A DNA stretch of 38,214 nucleotides, from positions 1 through 38,214 of the forward strand of contig JBFGAX010000023.1 of the NCBI GenBank assembly GCA_041567895.1, read 5' to 3'. This stretch comes from JABDOU01 sp041567895. Its GTDB lineage: Bacteria; Actinomycetota; Acidimicrobiia; Spongiisociales; SHLN01. Every line of letters starts with the position of its first letter. Positions within the stretch are counted from its first letter, which is position 1. The notes under the pieces are model-generated. The model had not been told where the DNA came from, made no database searches, and saw nothing but the letters and a program-made list of their open reading frames with translations. This document shows, piece by piece, positions 1 to 7,193 of this stretch. The position numbers and the translations under genes were made by a program.

Positions 1-355
1 TCTCGTACGACGCAACAGCGTCTCTACCCGAGGTTCCCTGGCCGATGACCACGACCTCGGTGTGCCTCGTCCTCAACTCCACCGCTGAAGACTCGCGCCT
101 GTCAGGAAGTGGTGGATCTCCGCTTGCAGGATGCGGCCATACATCCAGGCCGTCGGTGGCCGGGGTTTGGCACGCCCGGACATAGGCGATGTCGTCAACC
201 GTGCACAGACAGAACGGACAGTCGCCGCTGAGACACAGCGTTCCTCCAGCCGGAGGTGGCTCGCCGGCTCTGAGAAGCGCCACCAGAATCGAGTCTCCTG
301 TGGAGTATCCAACGGTGCGACCCTCATACGTGAATGTGGTGACAGCAGCATCCAT
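1..355 (-). CDS. 2Fe-2S ferredoxin/FAD oxidoreductase, N-terminal part (cut by window edge)
   Basis: The reading frame enters from the left edge and is only visible as its first 118 codons. Residues 1-75 form a plant-type ferredoxin domain with cluster cysteines C41-x4-C46-x2-C49-x12-C62 (an extra Cys at 51). After a short linker, residues 100-110 (TEVVVIGQGTSG) start an FAD/NAD-binding Rossmann fold. This order is known from amine and imino-acid dehydrogenases related to the sarcosine oxidase alpha, opine oxidase and HcnA/B families, so oxidation of an amine or amino acid is a reasonable inference; the substrate cannot be told. ATG at 355 is chosen because TAGCCT lies 8 nt upstream; an in-frame GTG at 397 would abut the divergent gene. 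It is divergent from the deaminase-like gene, 47 bp apart. Confidence 0.82.
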   Translation of the reverse strand, partial: MDAAVTTFTYEGRTVGYSTGDSILVALLRAGEPPPAGGTLCLSGDCPFCLCTVDDIAYVRACQTPATDGLDVWPHPASGDPPLPDRRESSAVELRTRHTEVVVIGQGTSGRDAVASYE

Positions 356-363
356 GTCGCCGC

Positions 364-369
364 AGGCTA
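364..369 (-). promoter_or_regulatory. -10 element of the 2Fe-2S/FAD oxidoreductase gene
   Basis: TGTAGCCT on the minus strand, with TAGCCT ending 8 nt before ATG 355, so transcription would begin at or next to the start codon. No Shine-Dalgarno sequence is present. Confidence 0.5.
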
Positions 370-388
370 CAGCGGTCTCCGGTGGCCA

Positions 389-394
389 TAGGCT
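389..394 (+). promoter_or_regulatory. -10 element of the deaminase-like gene
   Basis: TAGGCT lies 8 nt before ATG 403. Its footprint overlaps that of the opposing promoter at 364-369, so two polymerases could hardly bind together. Confidence 0.45.
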
Positions 395-402
395 CACGGG
401 TC

Positions 403-1431
403 ATGGACCCAACCAGAGCCGCCGAAGCCGACGCCTACATCGACCAGCTACCGAAGGTCGAGCTGCATCTGCATCTGGAAGGATCTCTGCGGCCGGCGAC
501 CATGGCACGGCTGGCAAGCAGAAACCGCCTCGATCTCGGGACTGCGGACGACCTGGCCGACCGATACGACTTCGAGAACTTCGACGGGTTCCTACAACTC
601 TTCTTGCAGGGACTCGAGGTGCTCCGCACAGGAGAAGATTTCGCAGACGCCACCGATGCCCTGGCCGAGGAGCTCGCCGCCCAACAAGTTCGGTACGCCG
701 AGATCACAACGACGCCGTTCAACCACGATCGGAGAGGCATCGTGATCGACGACTACGTCGAGGGCCTCGACGAAGGCAGGCGCAGAGCTTCCGAACGGGG
801 CGTTGCTCTCAGCTGGATTTGTGACATCCCGCGCGAACTGGAGCCGCCCGACTCGCACTTCACGGTCGACCTCATAACCGGCCCACGCGCTCCCGGGGGA
901 GTCGTGGGCCTCGGCCTGGGAGGACCTGAGCCGGGCTTTCCGGCACAGCTCTTCGCATCGTCTTTTTCCAAGGCGAGTGCGGCGGGCCTGGCGTCGCTGC
1001 CGCATGCAGGCGAAACCGGAGGTCCGGAGAGCATCTGGGGGGCGATCCGGTCACTGGGCGCCGACCGCATAGGCCACGGCACGCGGGCGACCGAAGACGC
1101 GGCGCTCCTCGAGTACCTCGCCGAAAACGACATCGACCTCGAGGTGTGCCTGTCCTCCAATCAGGCAACCGGGGTGATCGCAAGCATAGAAGAGCATCCG
1201 CTTCGGCGTATGATGGATGCCGGCGTCTCGATTTCGCTCAACACCGACGATCCCGCCTACTTCGCCACAACCCTCAATCACGAGTTGAGGCTTGCGCGAG
1301 ACCTCCATCAGGTACGAAACGAGAGTTTGAAGCAGGTACAGAAGGATGCCCTCGCCGCCTCGTATGCGCCGGCCGCCGACAAGACGAGAATCCGCGAAGA
1401 GATCGTCAACTACCACGGGCCTACGCAGTAA
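403..1431 (+). CDS. Adenosine/adenine deaminase family amidohydrolase
   Basis: A 342-residue metal-dependent deaminase with the full active-site set of the adenosine deaminase family: HxH at residues 22-24 (VELHLHLEGS), HAGE at 201-204 (metal His and catalytic Glu), GHG at 224-226, and the NTDDP block holding D282/D283. The family hydrolyses the 6-amino group of adenosine, adenine or aminodeoxyfutalosine in the cytoplasm; which of these is used here cannot be decided from sequence. Length is normal for the family. ATG 403 is preferred over an in-frame GTG at 382 because TAGGCT sits 8 nt upstream. The 3' end overlaps the convergent acyltransferase gene by 11 bp. The divergent partner is a 2Fe-2S/FAD oxidoreductase, which offers no obvious purine link. 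Confidence 0.88.
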   Translation: MDPTRAAEADAYIDQLPKVELHLHLEGSLRPATMARLASRNRLDLGTADDLADRYDFENFDGFLQLFLQGLEVLRTGEDFADATDALAEELAAQQVRYAEITTTPFNHDRRGIVIDDYVEGLDEGRRRASERGVALSWICDIPRELEPPDSHFTVDLITGPRAPGGVVGLGLGGPEPGFPAQLFASSFSKASAAGLASLPHAGETGGPESIWGAIRSLGADRIGHGTRATEDAALLEYLAENDIDLEVCLSSNQATGVIASIEEHPLRRMMDAGVSISLNTDDPAYFATTLNHELRLARDLHQVRNESLKQVQKDALAASYAPAADKTRIREEIVNYHGPTQ

Positions 1432-2521
1432 CGAGCTCCGACGTCGCGGAGGATGGAGTTCTTCTCGTGAGTCGATTGAACGCATAGAGGAACGGATACG
1501 TGAAGAGGGCCGGGGCCGCCAACCAGAGAGGACGGCTGATCCACCACTCGAAGCTCGCTTCGGCCGGCGGCAGATAGCCGAAAGCCAGGAAGATCACGGC
1601 GATCGCAGCCGCCATCCCGGTGCCATGCATCAGATACAAGGGGAGCGAGTTCTCGTTGACCCAGGCGTTGAGCCTCCTCCAACGCCCATCGGTTTCGAGC
1701 AGGGCTGTGATCCGGTCTTTGAGCAGAATGACGAGGCCCACCTGCAAAATGATCAGGGCGACAATCGCCAGGGTCGGCGGACCCATGTTGGAGAACCGAT
1801 CCTCCGGTACACCAACCACCGACCTCGGGTAAAAGCCCATGTTCGTGAGAGCGATGAGTGCGAACAACCCGCCCCACAGGAACATCCACCCGACCCGCCG
1901 CGGCGCTGCCACAAAGCGGTCATAGAAGAAACCGAGCTGGTGAGCAAGCCCCCAGATGACAATGAAGTTGAGCCACGCCGCCCACCCTTGAGCCTGAGTG
2001 AACCGGAGCACATCGAATACCGCGGCCAACCCGACGAGCCACACGATCACCAGCTCTCCCCACTTCCAGTGGGCCCGAATCGCCAGAGGCGCGAGAGCCA
2101 CGAGCAGCAGATAGACAACCAGGAACCAGAGCGGTGATAGCACGAGAATCACAGCCGACCAGGTCCATGCCGGGCCGATGGTGGCTTCGATTGCGAAGCC
2201 TGCGCCGATCCAGAGCCCGATGAGCACCAGGGCCGGCGGCAGCAACCTCATGACACGCTTCCGAAGGAACTTACGCGACGTCCCCCTCTCGTAACGATCA
2301 AACGCCAACCGGTGGGTGTAGCCGCCGACAAAGAAGAAGACGGGCATGACCTGAAGGAGCCAGGTAATGGCCCACATTCCTTGTGTGGTCCCGATCGGAC
2401 TGTTCGGCGAAACCGAGGTGGGGGTTATTTCGAGAATGGTGAATCCCCAGTGCCAGATCACAACAACGACAAGGGAAAGCGCCCGCAAGAAGTCGATGTA
2501 GGGGTCGCGCCTGGTGGTCAT
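1421..2521 (-). CDS. Acyltransferase 3 family integral membrane protein
   Basis: A 366-residue protein with about ten hydrophobic segments, beginning with the acyltransferase-3 signature YIDFLRALSLVVVVIWHWG (Arg and His of the RxxxH-type active site in the first membrane helix) and a PVFFFVGGY block near residue 70. The family moves acyl groups, often acetyl, onto surface sugars, lipids or peptides across the membrane; the acceptor is unknown. The start ATG 2521 has GGAGAG 4 nt upstream and a good -10 (TACAAT, 2534-2539). An in-frame upstream start at 2554 would place that promoter inside the gene. It is transcribed divergently from the kynurenine formamidase gene and converges on the deaminase gene. 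Confidence 0.85.
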   Translation of the reverse strand: MTTRRDPYIDFLRALSLVVVVIWHWGFTILEITPTSVSPNSPIGTTQGMWAITWLLQVMPVFFFVGGYTHRLAFDRYERGTSRKFLRKRVMRLLPPALVLIGLWIGAGFAIEATIGPAWTWSAVILVLSPLWFLVVYLLLVALAPLAIRAHWKWGELVIVWLVGLAAVFDVLRFTQAQGWAAWLNFIVIWGLAHQLGFFYDRFVAAPRRVGWMFLWGGLFALIALTNMGFYPRSVVGVPEDRFSNMGPPTLAIVALIILQVGLVILLKDRITALLETDGRWRRLNAWVNENSLPLYLMHGTGMAAAIAVIFLAFGYLPPAEASFEWWISRPLWLAAPALFTYPFLYAFNRLTRRTPSSATSELVTA

Positions 2522-2533
2522 AGATCTCTCCGG

Positions 2534-2539
2534 ATTGTA
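2534..2539 (-). promoter_or_regulatory. -10 element (TACAAT) of the acyltransferase gene
   Basis: TACAAT on the minus strand, 12 nt before ATG 2521; predicted leader only about 5-6 nt, so the GGAGAG may be only partly transcribed. No convincing -35 hexamer. Confidence 0.45.
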
Positions 2540-2591
2540 TCGACGAGATCCCATGCCAGCCGGAGAGAATCCTGCGCCAGCGGGCCGGGGC

Positions 2592-2597
2592 TATCGT
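2592..2597 (+). promoter_or_regulatory. -10 element of the kynurenine formamidase-kynureninase unit
   Basis: TATCGT 6 nt before ATG 2604. The same octamer CTATCGTG recurs 7 nt before ATG 5885, upstream of the class V PLP enzyme. Confidence 0.45.
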
Positions 2598-2603
2598 GAT
2601 TCG

Positions 2604-3410
2604 ATGCTCGAATACGACGACATTCATGAGCACGAACGTCAGTACTCGCCGAGCTCCATGGTCTCAAACGCTGCCGAGCTCATAGGGCGATACCAGACCG
2701 GAAGCGTCGCCGTCAGGTCCACAAGGCCGTTCGAGACGGTTGCATATGGCCCCGAGGCAGAGCAGAGCGTCGATATCTTCTGGGGAGCGTCGCATCGTGT
2801 ACACGTGTTCATCCACGGCGGGTATTGGCAGGAGTTGTCGGGAGCGAGCTCCTCATTTCTGGCACCCCCATTCTGTGACCGTGACACCAGCTTCGCAGGG
2901 CTCGGCTACCGGCTCGCGCCACGGGCAACCCTCGAAGACATCCTTACCGACGTAGGCCTCGCGCTGCGCGTGACACGAGAACGGGTTGCATCGGAGCGGG
3001 GGGATTGCCTGATGGTGCTTTCGGGTTCGTCGGCCGGGGCGCATCTGGCTGCCATGAGTGCGCGGTCGCATCCGGTTGACGGCCTGATCTTGGTGTCGGG
3101 CATCTATGACCTCGTGCCGCTCATACGGACGTATATCAACGACGCTCTATCCCTCGATCACGAGAGAGCGGCACAATTGAGTCCGCTGCGGCTGCCACCT
3201 CCCGCACGGCCTGTTCCGACCGTGATTGCCTTCGGTGAGCTCGAAACCGGGGCCTTCAAGCGCCAGAGCGAAGCACTGGCGTCGCATTGGGACCTGTCCC
3301 CGCCGCTTGAGATAGCGGGACGCAATCATTTCGATGTTGTGCATGATCTGTCAGACATTTCTACGATGCTCGGACGTGCTGCGCTAGCTATGGAGGATCA
3401 TGGAGTTTGA
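2604..3410 (+). CDS. Kynurenine formamidase, alpha/beta-hydrolase type
   Basis: A 268-residue alpha/beta hydrolase with the HGGYW oxyanion motif at residues 71-75, the nucleophile motif GSSAG near residue 143 and a C-terminal NHFD histidine. The N-terminal YSPSS block and HGGYW are typical of alpha/beta-fold arylformamidases, which hydrolyse N-formylkynurenine to kynurenine and formate. The next gene, overlapping by 11 bp, is kynureninase, which makes the assignment strong. ATG 2604 gives the family-like N-terminus and has TATCGT 6 nt upstream; ATG 2553 is an alternative adding 17 residues. This is not the metal-dependent KynB fold, so no symbol is given. No tryptophan 2,3-dioxygenase gene is present in the window. 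Confidence 0.85.
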   Translation: MLEYDDIHEHERQYSPSSMVSNAAELIGRYQTGSVAVRSTRPFETVAYGPEAEQSVDIFWGASHRVHVFIHGGYWQELSGASSSFLAPPFCDRDTSFAGLGYRLAPRATLEDILTDVGLALRVTRERVASERGDCLMVLSGSSAGAHLAAMSARSHPVDGLILVSGIYDLVPLIRTYINDALSLDHERAAQLSPLRLPPPARPVPTVIAFGELETGAFKRQSEALASHWDLSPPLEIAGRNHFDVVHDLSDISTMLGRAALAMEDHGV

Positions 3411-4671
3411 GGCCGACGCCGGATTCGCAGGCCACCTCGATGCAATCGATCCACTATCGGAGTTTCGGAATCGGTTCCTCATTCCTACGGTCGACGGTGA
3501 GCCCGTGATCTATCTGGTGGGGAACTCGTTGGGGCTCCAGCCGCTAACGGCGCACCAGATCGTGAACGAGGAGATGAAGGTGTGGGCGGAAAAGGGTGTG
3601 GCGGGCCATTTCGACCAGCGTCGTCCCTGGGTGGACTATCACGCTCGACCTGGTGGGTCCATGGCAAAGCTCGTTGGCGCGCAACCGTCCGAGGTCGTTG
3701 TCATGAACACGTTGACGGTGAACCTGCACCTTCTCATGATCAGCTTTTACCAACCCACGGCTGATCGGCACAAAGTTCTGATCGAAGATGGAGCGTTTCC
3801 TTCCGACCATTTCGCCGTCGAGTCCCAGATAGTGCAGCGAGGATTTGATCCTGCAACATCGCTGGCGACAGTATCGCCGCGACGAGGGGAGGACACGCTC
3901 CGTACCGAGGACATCATCGCCGCAATCAACGAACACGGTCCTGAACTGGCAGTCGTGCTCCTACCCGGCATTCAGTACTACACCGGCCAGGTGCTGGCCA
4001 TGTCAGATATCGTGGCCGCTGCACACGAGGTGGGGGCACGCGTCGGTTTCGATCTCGCCCACGCGATCGGCAATGTCGAAATGAGTTTGCACGACTGGGG
4101 TGTGGACTTCGCTGCATGGTGCACATACAAATATCTCAATGCCGGCCCGGGAGCCATCGCCGGTGCATTTGTGCACGAACGTCACCTCGAGGCCGATCTT
4201 CCCCGACTCCAGGGGTGGTGGGGTCACGAGCTCGCGAGCAGATTCGAGATGGAAACCGAATTCAAACCCGAGACTTCTGCCGAGGCCTGGTCGGTGAGCA
4301 ACGCTCCGATTCTTTCCATGGCCCCAATCGTGGCCTCCATGGAAATCTTTGACGAGGTTGGAATGCCGGCGCTGCGGCAGAAGTCACGCCTCCAGAGCGG
4401 TTACATGGATTACCTACTCAGCGTGAAGTTGCCAGGACGGGTAGAGAGCATCACTCCGGTTCATCCCGAGGAGCGCGGGTGCCAGCTGTCTCTACGGATC
4501 ACCGCAAAAAACAGCGATGGCAGGCGGGTGTATGAGCAGCTGCAGGCATCAAACGTGGCATGCGACTGGAGATACCCGGCGGTCATCAGGGTTGCGCCGA
4601 CACCTCTCTACAACACCTTCGGTGACATCTATCGCTTTGTCGAAATACTGGACGAGATCGTAAGAACGTAA
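3400..4671 (+). CDS. kynU: Kynureninase
   Basis: A 423-residue PLP enzyme of fold type I that cleaves kynurenine (or 3-hydroxykynurenine) to anthranilate and alanine. Visible family features are YLVGNSLGLQP near residue 40, the PLP-binding aspartate in GFDLAHAIGN (about 218) and the Schiff-base lysine K244 in CTYKYLNAGPG, followed by the WWGH substrate-pocket block. Length is normal. The start ATG lies inside the end of the formamidase gene (11-bp overlap), so the two are co-translated. A hairpin at 4688-4719 follows the stop. Confidence 0.95.
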   Translation: MEFEADAGFAGHLDAIDPLSEFRNRFLIPTVDGEPVIYLVGNSLGLQPLTAHQIVNEEMKVWAEKGVAGHFDQRRPWVDYHARPGGSMAKLVGAQPSEVVVMNTLTVNLHLLMISFYQPTADRHKVLIEDGAFPSDHFAVESQIVQRGFDPATSLATVSPRRGEDTLRTEDIIAAINEHGPELAVVLLPGIQYYTGQVLAMSDIVAAAHEVGARVGFDLAHAIGNVEMSLHDWGVDFAAWCTYKYLNAGPGAIAGAFVHERHLEADLPRLQGWWGHELASRFEMETEFKPETSAEAWSVSNAPILSMAPIVASMEIFDEVGMPALRQKSRLQSGYMDYLLSVKLPGRVESITPVHPEERGCQLSLRITAKNSDGRRVYEQLQASNVACDWRYPAVIRVAPTPLYNTFGDIYRFVEILDEIVRT

Positions 4672-4687
4672 CCGACGTCGAAGACCC

Positions 4688-4719
4688 CCCGAGATGGTGC
4701 GACCATCAGTCGTCTCGGG
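4688..4719. terminator. Hairpin between convergent kynU and DUF1801 genes
   Basis: Arms CCCGAGA (4688-4694) and TCTCGGG (4713-4719), with a second 5-bp stem ATGGT/ACCAT in the loop (sharing base 4694). It starts 17 bp after the kynU stop and runs into the last codons of the opposing gene. No T-run follows. Confidence 0.35.
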
Positions 4720-5056
4720 AACGACACCAGGCATCGATGATCGCAACCAGATCCGGCGTCTTTTCGACAACGTCTCCGAGGGACAGGAAGGTCGCGTAGC
4801 GAGCCGTATCACCGCCACCCTCGAGAATCGCATGCTTTCCGGGAATCGTCGCGCCCGTGTGAAACATGAGACTGGCGTGGGATTTGCTGCGCGGGTTGAA
4901 GCTGGCCAGGTTGCCCTTGTACATGAACGTCGGGCTTTTCCATTTGATGGTTTCGTCGATCCGTGGATCTGAAAGCATGACCTGCCGAACAGCCTGCACG
5001 ACGTCCTTCATGGGATTGTCGTACTGGTCGAACCAGGCATCTACCTCTGCTGACAC
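4706..5056 (-). CDS. DUF1801 domain protein
   Basis: A 116-residue protein of the YdhG/DUF1801 type: the WKSPTF and LMFHTGA blocks are characteristic, and the fold resembles small frataxin/CyaY-like domains. The biochemical role of the family is not established. GTG 5056 is the first start after the stop of the aromatic amino acid hydroxylase gene, 19 bp upstream on the same strand, so both are probably one transcript. Only a weak purine stretch precedes it. In phenylalanine hydroxylase operons a pterin carbinolamine dehydratase is often found in this position; this protein has no recognisable dehydratase motif. Confidence 0.82.
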   Translation of the reverse strand: MSAEVDAWFDQYDNPMKDVVQAVRQVMLSDPRIDETIKWKSPTFMYKGNLASFNPRSKSHASLMFHTGATIPGKHAILEGGGDTARYATFLSLGDVVEKTPDLVAIIDAWCRSRDD

Positions 5057-5075
5057 TCTGGCTCGACTCTTCCGA

Positions 5076-5786
5076 CTAGAAGGTATCGAAAAACGATTGC
5101 ATGTCGGCCCGGATCTCGTCCATGGTTTCGAAGACGAAGAGCTGATCGTGGTGTTCGTACATCACCTTGTGCTTCGAGATCACGTTGTCCACGGTGAACG
5201 GGACGAGGGGGAAATCCGGTTGCATCACCCGATCCATTTCGTCGCCCCCTGACATCAAACCCGTTCCGAAGATCTTTTTCTCGCCTTCTTCGAGCTTCAC
5301 ACCGAATTCGGTGGAGAACCAGGCCAACCGTTTCACTGATTCGCGCTGTGCGTCCGTCGAAGCACGGAGATAAGCGGGCGCGAATATCTCGAACAGCTCT
5401 ACGTACCGGGGGAGCATGAAGTACGGGAGATGGCCAAAAATGTCGTGAAACATGTCGGGCTCCGGAGTCCAGTCCAACTCCTCCCACTCTCGCATGTAGT
5501 CGGTGACGAGGAACAGTTTCTTGTTCATCTGGCTGTACCACTCATCGGCTTCGGAATAGCGAGTATGCGTGCGAACCACCTTCCACCCGGTCAATGGTTC
5601 GATTTTGCTTGTCAGATAGTCCAACGAGGGAACACCATCCGACGGAATTCCTAGTGGTCCGAAGCCCTCCAGGTACTCACTGGCGGCCCAGCGTTGCACG
5701 CGGGGGAGCTGGCGACGATACAGCTCGGCCCACGTCTTGTTCTGCTCAGGAGTGAAGTCCGGGTCAACCGCTTCGAACTGGCTCAT
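5076..5786 (-). CDS. phhA: Pterin-dependent aromatic amino acid hydroxylase (phenylalanine 4-monooxygenase type)
   Basis: A 236-residue non-haem iron enzyme of the biopterin-dependent hydroxylase family. The iron ligands are in PDMFHDIFGHLPYF (H114, H119) and WFSTEFG (E160). It has only the catalytic domain, with no regulatory ACT domain, as usual for bacterial forms. Phenylalanine to tyrosine is the default reaction; some bacterial members hydroxylate tryptophan, and the kynurenine genes next door keep that possible. ATG 5786 has AGAGG 6 nt upstream; a TTG at 5789 is in frame. It is followed by the DUF1801 gene. No pterin carbinolamine dehydratase gene is in the window. Confidence 0.9.
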   Translation of the reverse strand: MSQFEAVDPDFTPEQNKTWAELYRRQLPRVQRWAASEYLEGFGPLGIPSDGVPSLDYLTSKIEPLTGWKVVRTHTRYSEADEWYSQMNKKLFLVTDYMREWEELDWTPEPDMFHDIFGHLPYFMLPRYVELFEIFAPAYLRASTDAQRESVKRLAWFSTEFGVKLEEGEKKIFGTGLMSGGDEMDRVMQPDFPLVPFTVDNVISKHKVMYEHHDQLFVFETMDEIRADMQSFFDTF

Positions 5787-5871
5787 CAACCACCTCTACC
5801 TATGTGGGGCGCGAAATCGCTCGCGTTCCGGCTCAAGATTAGCTTCGAACCCGACGCCGGAGGTCCTGCAC

Positions 5872-5877
5872 TATCGT
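5872..5877 (+). promoter_or_regulatory. -10 element of the class V PLP enzyme gene
   Basis: TATCGT 7 nt before ATG 5885. A GGAGGT at 5859-5864 is 20 nt from that ATG but 11 nt from a GTG at 5876, so a leadered GTG start is the competing model. Confidence 0.4.
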
Positions 5878-5884
5878 GCCGCCC

Positions 5885-7126
5885 ATGCAACTCGACGTCG
5901 AATTCGCGCGCTCGCAGTTCCCGGCGTTCTCGGCGCCCTCCCTCAAGGGCCGAGCGTTCTTCGAAAACGCAGGCGGTTCATATGCGTGCAGGCAGACGAT
6001 CAACGCGCTCACCGAGTTCTATACCGTCAACAAGGTCCAGCCGTATGCGGGTTACGCACCGTCGGTGGCTGCGGGTGACGCGATGGATGCTTCCCACGCG
6101 CGTTGGGCCACCGTGCTCGGAGTCGACCCGGATGAGGTTCATTTCGGTCCTTCGACCTCGTCTAACACCTATGTACTGGGGCAGGCGCTGCGGTCGGCAA
6201 TCCGCGCCGGCGATGAAGTCATCGTCACAAACCAGGATCACGAGGCGAATACAGGCGTGATTCGGCGGATAGCAGAAGCCGAAGGCGCAACCGTCCGAGA
6301 ATGGCGGGTGGATCCCGGATCAGGAATGCTCGATGTGAATTCGTTTGAGGATCTGCTCTCATCGCAAACGAGACTCGTGACATTCCCGCACTGCTCGAAT
6401 GTCATCGGCGCCGAGAACGATGTCGCGACACTCACGACGATGGCTCACTCGGTCGGTGCCCGAGTCATCGTCGACGGGGTGTCGTTCGCCCCCCACACGA
6501 TTCCGAATGTGGGGGAGTTGGGCCCCGACGTGTATCTGTTCAGTCTCTACAAGGTCTACTCAGTCCACCAGGGTCTCATGGTCGTACAAAACGGCTTCCT
6601 CGATGAACTGACCAACCAGGGTCACTTTTTCAACGAGCATCTGCCGAAGAAACGACTGACGCCTGCGGGTCCGGATCACGCACAGATCGCGGCCGCCTCC
6701 GGTGTCCTTGACTACATCGAAGCGCTGGCAAAACACCATGACATAGTCGGGACACCGGCCGACGAGATGCGAGAGGTGTCGAAACTCTGGCGTGACCACG
6801 AGACCCGGCTCCTGCATCCTCTCTTGAAAACGTTGCGTCATCTCGATGTCAGAGTGCTCGGACCAGATACGGAGGAATCATCGGGAACTGCTCACCGGTG
6901 CCCGACGGTAGCCTTCGTGCCCCGACGGGATCCGGTTGACGTAGTTTCAGAACTCGTCGAGAAAGGCGTCATGACTGCTTCCGGGCATTTTTACGCATAC
7001 AGGGTGTTGCAGGGACTCGGCATCGAACCCGATCCCGGAGTGGTGCGTCTCTCGTTTGTGCACTACACAACAGCATCCGAGATCGAACAAGCGACAGACG
7101 CCCTCTGGTCCGCGCTCGCGTCGTGA
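5885..7126 (+). CDS. Class V aminotransferase-fold protein, cysteine-desulfurase-like but lacking the catalytic Cys
   Basis: A 413-residue PLP protein. FENAGGSYA (27-34), DHEAN (118-122), the cofactor aspartate in IVDGVSFAPH (D197) and the lysine K223 in LFSLYKVYSVHQG place it in the class V family near cysteine desulfurases. In true desulfurases a C-terminal loop carries the persulfide cysteine; here the matching stretch reads SGHFYA, with no Cys. It resembles the VC1184-type subfamily, whose substrate I do not know. The gene stands alone and divergent from the hydroxylase gene. ATG 5885 (TATCGT 7 nt upstream) is preferred to GTG 5876, which would lie inside the -10 box. Confidence 0.82.
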   Translation: MQLDVEFARSQFPAFSAPSLKGRAFFENAGGSYACRQTINALTEFYTVNKVQPYAGYAPSVAAGDAMDASHARWATVLGVDPDEVHFGPSTSSNTYVLGQALRSAIRAGDEVIVTNQDHEANTGVIRRIAEAEGATVREWRVDPGSGMLDVNSFEDLLSSQTRLVTFPHCSNVIGAENDVATLTTMAHSVGARVIVDGVSFAPHTIPNVGELGPDVYLFSLYKVYSVHQGLMVVQNGFLDELTNQGHFFNEHLPKKRLTPAGPDHAQIAAASGVLDYIEALAKHHDIVGTPADEMREVSKLWRDHETRLLHPLLKTLRHLDVRVLGPDTEESSGTAHRCPTVAFVPRRDPVDVVSELVEKGVMTASGHFYAYRVLQGLGIEPDPGVVRLSFVHYTTASEIEQATDALWSALAS

Positions 7127-7153
7127 TGGCTGGAGTAGCGCTTCCATTTCCGG

Positions 7154-7159
7154 TATCCT
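7154..7159 (+). promoter_or_regulatory. -10 element of the CNNM gene pair
   Basis: TATCCT, placing the transcription start near 7166 and giving a leader of about 25 nt that contains the GGAGGT at 7180-7185. Confidence 0.35.
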
Positions 7160-7179
7160 GTTCCGTCCCATCGCCCCCC

Positions 7180-7193
7180 GGAGGTAGCGCATC
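7180..7193 (+). promoter_or_regulatory. Ribosome binding site and ATC start codon
   Basis: GGAGGT at 7180-7185, a 5-nt spacer, then ATC at 7191-7193. An in-frame TAG occupies 7185-7187, so the frame cannot extend further up, and no ATG, GTG or TTG occurs in frame before 7278. The paralogue downstream aligns with its start one residue from this position. ATC is therefore the best-supported start. Confidence 0.65.
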
